NCBI GenBank assembly: GCA_018340805.1
Contig: JACMZG010001870.1
Coordinates: 22,391,331 to 22,455,330 of the forward strand
Source: Microvelia longipes
Lineage: Eukaryota > Arthropoda > Insecta > Hemiptera > Veliidae
Reading direction: 5' to 3'
Length of the DNA: 64,000 nucleotides
A program made the position numbers and the translations under genes. Positions within the stretch are counted from its first letter, which is position 1. Each line of letters opens with the position of its first letter. Under the pieces are notes generated by a model. The model was not told the DNA's origin and made no database searches. It worked only from the letters and a program-made list of their open reading frames with translations. This document shows, one piece after another, positions 60,219 through 64,000 of the stretch.

Positions 60219-60302
60219 AAAGAAGGTGAGAGATCATATGAGGTAGAAAATGAGGAGGGTGCAAGATTGAGAAGGAATCAGGTACATATTAAGAAAAATC
60301 AA

Positions 60303-60315
60303 AGAAAAGAGGATG
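60303..60315 (+). other. Polypurine tract of the gag-only element
   Basis: AAGAAAAGAGGA lies directly against the TGTTATAG start of the 3' LTR, as required for plus-strand priming. Confidence 0.75.
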
Positions 60316-60432
60316 TTATAGAATAGGTTACTTTAATATTTATTTGTTTTGTTGACATTATGTTTTATCTGTCAGTCTTGTATATATGAATAAACAGAAC
60401 TAGATTAACTCTTAATTTCTATCTTAAAATAT
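60316..60432 (+). repeat. 3' LTR of the gag-only element
   Basis: 117-base direct repeat of 59209-59328, followed by ATCT (target duplication). Confidence 0.88.
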
Positions 60433-60603
60433 ATCTATTGAAAGTTATCAAGTTACATGCTATCAAAAACAACAGGGACTTTTACAGCAACCTCAAAAGT
60501 GAGAATATTGTTTTTCATTGCTTCTTACTTATTTTCATTTATAATTTTACATCACTTATTATACTCTCGTTTATTTATCTACTACCTACTTGATTTTTCA
60601 TTT

Positions 60604-60770
60604 ATACTATACCTCGTTTATACCTTAGCATTGTATGAAAAGTATTGTGTTTAAACTTAAAATCTGAAACCGGGTTTTCACCTAAATTATCCGTTCCTGA
60701 TGTTTTTAAGACCTCCTAATTGGTTTATAGAAAGCTGTCTGTCTGTGTGTACTCTATTGTAGCTCGGTGT
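60604..60770 (+). repeat. TATACCGTAGGTATA dispersed repeat, short copy
   Basis: CTCGTTTATACCTTAGC, AAGTATTGTGTTTA, TGTTTTTAAGACCTC and CTGTCTGTCTGTGTG in the family's order. It is interrupted on its right by the MITE at 60775. Confidence 0.55.
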
Positions 60771-60774
60771 CTAT

Positions 60775-60877
60775 GGCCCGTATTCAAAGACATCTTCCTA
60801 ACATTTTCCTAAGATTCTCCTTAAGGAACAAGGAGAATGTTAGGAAAATGTTAGGAAGATGTCTTTGAATACGGGCC
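60775..60877. mobile_element. 103-bp MITE with 48-bp inverted repeats
   Basis: Starts GGCCCGTATTCAAAGACATC and ends in its complement. The arms differ at one position, with a 7-base loop. Flanked by TAT on both sides (60772-60774, 60878-60880), a possible 3-bp target duplication. Non-coding. Confidence 0.85.
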
Positions 60878-62090
60878 TATGTGTGTATCGGGCTAGTCAT
60901 TCATGTTATAAAAAACAAGGTCCATTTTATAAAATTCTACACCTCATAATTGAATACATACGCCAATAAAGAATTACTGTAATATACATAATAGACATAA
61001 ATTCCTTAAATATTTTAATGCTATACCCAATTATGATGACCTATTAACCATTAAAAATTTCCATTTTCTTAACTGCCTTTTAATAAAAATAATAGCATTT
61101 TTTTTATAATAATGGAGAGATTTTTCATTCTATATTTATAATTTTTTATAACGGTTTTATTGGTTCTCTTTATTTCAAGGTTCTTTCAGGTTAACCATTT
61201 ATAAGCTATGAGAAATAGTAGGCTTTCAACGGTAATGGAAAAAGGTGCCGGGGTTTTGTAAAGGCGTGTACAAATTAACACATTGTTGTATAGAAAGGGT
61301 AGTCCTATTGTTTTCCTTCAACTACTTTCTGTTGATGGCCTCCTGATGGTCATACTAAGGACAATACCATTCCAAGCCATGCCATTCTCTTGAAAACCTT
61401 TAATTAATGGACAGTGTACAATCCACTTTTCTAAAAACTTCCTCGATTTATGATTATTTCTCGTCAAGTTTTAATCCCCTTTACCTGGAAAAGCACTCAA
61501 GTCTTATGAAACCTTTTCAGACCGGCAGAAGAGGCAAATTTTAAAATATTTCATTCACTATCTCTTATATTAAGGGTAAAGACAAGGTAATATCAATATA
61601 ATTCTGGCGCGGAGGTCCGCAAACTAATCAAATTTCTTTTGAAATCCCTTATTCCAAAAATCAACAATAAATTTCTTGTTTGATTATTATTCATGTATAT
61701 TGTCTAATCAATAATCTTTCGACTTAAAAGTCTTTGAAATAATCAAAGAAAACGCCCATGCTAACGTTATACAAAATTATTTTCATCCTTCTAAAATCTC
61801 TCTTTTTGTTCTTATTTAAACTTTTGTTATGTTTAACATTAAAACGCTTTGCGTATTTCCTTTAAAGAGTATAGAAAAAAATCATTTTTAAGTCGAATTT
61901 TTTACGGACTGCATTTCACAAACAATAGACAGCTGGACTTCAGCTTCATAGTTGGCAATTCTTTCTAAGAAGAACAAAAAGAAACGAAGAAACCAAAGAA
62001 AGAACGAGAAGAACAGTTGTGATAAGAATTCATTTTCTAAAACAAAAGATTTTCCCCATGTATTAGCATAGGACAAATTTTTAGGAGGTG
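60878..62090. other. AT-rich DNA with one foldback end
   Basis: 61602-61670 (ATTCTGGCGCGGAGGTCCGC ...) is a terminus of the TCTGGCGC foldback family seen at 25393-25858. The opposite end was not found. Nothing else was recognised. Confidence 0.5.
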
Positions 62091-62440
62091 TTTTTTAATA
62101 TAATTTATTGTATTTAACTCTTGAAATGTTATGAAATCGAAAGTTGGACATCTATATTTACGTTAGGAAAGAAAACAAGTGTGGTTTGTTCGATTTTTCC
62201 GAATAAAATACGGTAGTGAAATGTGACCTTTTTTTTGTGCATTTTGGACTCTCCGTTTTTTGACTTTTTTTAATATAATTCATATTATTTAACTCTTGAA
62301 TGTTCTGAAATCGAAAGTTGGACATCTATATTATCGAAAAGAAACAAAATGAGTGAGGTTTAGTAGATTTTTCTGAAATAAATACGGTAGTAAAATCTAA
62401 TGTTTTTGTTTACATTTTGCACTCGTTTGTTTCTGGTGTT
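62091..62440. repeat. ~178-bp tandem duplication, diverged
   Basis: Two units share TTTTAATATAATT, TATTTAACTCTTGAA, GAAATCGAAAGTTGGACATC and AATACGGTAGT in order. They have diverged by substitutions and indels. Confidence 0.85.
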
Positions 62441-62817
62441 TTTGTACTATTTTTGACTTCTTATTAAGATAATATCGTATATTATTGGTTTCAACGACAA
62501 GGTAATTCGTTTATATTGAAAGAAGTATGTATATCAGCATTTGTGGTATGGAATATTAGTAACTTTGTTGATAAGTTGCTCGAGTCACTTCTGTACATTG
62601 ATGCCGTGCATAATTTAAGTGAAATGTCAACATCTTCTATTCATTTGTATAATCTAGAAGACGTGCATGCTAGATTTTTGTTAATTAATGAAGGATGCAT
62701 GGAGACATTGGCACAAGTTGAATCAACTTCATGCATAAATAATTACTGTTGTAAGATGTCAATGTCATTTACTCAATTTATGTTAAAAAACCAAATAATC
62801 TGTCAATATATAACTGT

Positions 62818-62975
62818 GCAAGAGACACCTAGGAAATATAACAAGCAAAATGCAATATACACCTGGGATTTGTTCCATCATTCGACATTTGTCTTCATTG
62901 ATGGCTCTACATAACGTCATGCCTCAAGTTTCGTCACGTTTAACTTTCAGGGTGCCGACGGAGCCTGAACTCACT
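62818..62975 (-). mobile_element. Relative of the 346-548 MITE-like element
   Basis: The left end CAAGAGACACCTAGGAAATA matches the element at 346. The central part, read on the minus strand, is GGCTCCGTCGGCACCCTGA, then GACGAAAC and GACGTTATGTAGAGCC, collinear with 415-483. The right inverted end is not clear. The hammerhead-type core is damaged here (CTGAAAG), but GTC replaces GTT. Confidence 0.6.
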
Positions 62976-63130
62976 GTAACCTTTGATTAAAATTTCACAA
63001 GAATATAATGTGAAGTATTTACTAGAGATGAGTGGTGCTCTCTTACCACCATCATGCTTGGTAAGCAAAACATGTATCATTTGATACTACCGAGTTTTGA
63101 AAAAACATGAATACTCCCACAATATAACTG

Positions 63131-63320
63131 ATCGAGAGACACCTAGGAAATTTAACTTGCAAAATGCAATGCTACAAATTATCTATGCTCATAAAAATGA
63201 TATTGTAATGTCAAACTTTATGACTCACAACAACTGCGAAGCTATGCCCACCTCAAGAAAGTCAAGTTTCATCACGGTGAAGCCTTCACGAGCATCTGTT
63301 GCAACCTTCGTGCGACTGTA
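63131..63320 (-). repeat. Third, diverged relative of the 346-548 element
   Basis: GAGAGACACCTAGGAAATTT and TGCAAAATGCAATGCTACA match the left end. The minus-strand interior has GGCTTCACCGTGATGAAAC. The match then fades. Confidence 0.45.
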
Positions 63321-63798
63321 GTCAAACTATTTTATTATTCTTAATTAGGAATTTAAACTTGTATTAAACCTTTCTTTCATTGTTAAAATGTATATTATAA
63401 TAAAATTTAGTGAAATTGATTCTTTTATTTTATTCTAATTTCTCTACCACCTACACCAATTTGGGAGGTTTGTCATATAGGTGCCTGGGCCACCCTAAAT
63501 CTATAAGATCTGATATACCTTAGCTTGAGCTTTGTTCAGTCAACACATACCTGACTGAGGTGTCCATCAGTGTCAAGGCAGACAGCATACAAATTTGTGA
63601 TAATTATTTGTTGTTAAAAATAGTTTTCTTGTTTTTTGAATCGAGAAGGCATCACATGTGTGGTTCCCAGACTTCTCAGGATATATGAATGAATTTTCTT
63701 GTAAACCTCATTACCTCAAATAGCTGATGCAATTTTAAACTTAACCAGCAAAAAGACTACAGCATTTGAATATTGTGTAAATAGTGTAATAGAATACT

Positions 63799-64000
63799 GC
63801 CTCCGTGGCCGAGGTTGTTAAGGCGATAGTCTTTACACTGACCTTTGACACCATCCCAGGTTACGCTCTCAGTTGATAGAAAGATTATTGTTTAATATAT
63901 TATCGCCAATTTTTGAATACAATTTGAGCGTAACGGTTGCACTACCACCTGTAGTGGTTCCCGCAGGGGTTATCACTGATGAGCTACAAGGCTCTAAACG
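63799..64000 (+). mobile_element. tRNA-derived SINE, copy with B-box deletion
   Basis: Starts GCCTCCGTGGCCGAGGTTGT. The stretch that should hold CACGGAGGTCTGGGGTTCG is missing. The body (GAGCGTAACGGTTGCAC, GTTCCCGCAGGGG) and the tail GGCTCTAAACG run to the window edge. Confidence 0.85.

Larger units (their letters stand above)
59209..60432 (+). mobile_element. Compact gag-only LTR retrotransposon (TR-GAG-like)
   Basis: Two LTRs of about 120 bases (59209-59328 and 60316-60432, starting TGTTTATAGAATAGG or TGTTATAGAATAGG) flank 1 kb. GGTTGTCAGAGTG directly follows the 5' LTR, where a primer site belongs. The purine run AAAGAAAAGAGGA directly precedes the 3' LTR. ATCT at 59205-59208 and 60433-60436 is a 4-bp target duplication. 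The interior holds only a gag remnant and no pol. Such gag-only short LTR elements depend on a partner for reverse transcriptase and integrase. Confidence 0.85.

Noticed and set aside
62516..62914. 132-codon plus-strand protein
   Set aside because: It begins at TTG and runs into the MITE-like repeat at 62818; no similarity recognised.
63952..64000. CTGATGAGC in the SINE tail as a ribozyme
   Set aside because: Other SINE copies read CTGATTAGC and no GAAA box is present.

Overview
The window is AT-rich (roughly 30% GC by eye), intron-rich animal DNA. The Ty3/Gypsy pol sequence, the extracellular-matrix gene family and the dispersed repeats point to an arthropod, probably an insect. No species can be named from the sequence, and nothing bacterial, organellar or rRNA-like was seen.

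One host gene is well supported. It lies on the minus strand and spans at least positions 1 to 36,569. Nine small exons (36426-36569, 30025-30206, 19029-19207, 14876-14999, 14160-14281, 13589-13725, 2655-2783, 1475-1661 and 1-79) have GT/AG borders and join in one reading frame with matching phases. They encode about 427 residues of a secreted matrix-type protein. In order these are a thrombospondin type-1 (TSP1) repeat, a thrombospondin-N/laminin-G-like (TSPN) domain over four exons, an acidic linker with a Ser-Gly glycosaminoglycan-type site, a second TSP1 repeat, two EGF-like modules and a basic tail that leaves the window at its left edge. The 5' end of the gene was not found.

The 10.8-kb intron between 13589 and 2783 carries a Ty3/Gypsy LTR retrotransposon of about 9.4 kb (2798-12221) in the same orientation as the gene. 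It ends only 12 nt from the AG of the next exon. Its 1.43-kb LTRs are about 99% alike, yet gag and pol are broken by about eight single-base indels. That combination suggests sequence error at least as much as decay. Its leader holds a 215-codon hydrophobic frame without any ATG.

The rest is intron or intergenic DNA full of small mobile elements. These include five copies of a tRNA-derived SINE, several foldback/MITE-like inverted repeats (the largest 885 bp), decayed LINE fragments, (AT)n arrays and minisatellites. A compact 1.2-kb LTR element (59209-60432) has short LTRs, a primer site, a polypurine tract, a 4-bp target duplication and only a degenerate gag.

The least ordinary signal is a small terminal-inverted-repeat element at 346-548. 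Its centre carries a hammerhead-ribozyme-like core (419-459), and related copies lie at the other end of the window. From 36.6 kb to the right end no convincing host gene was found, apart from one weak plus-strand candidate micro-exon at 48335-48393.
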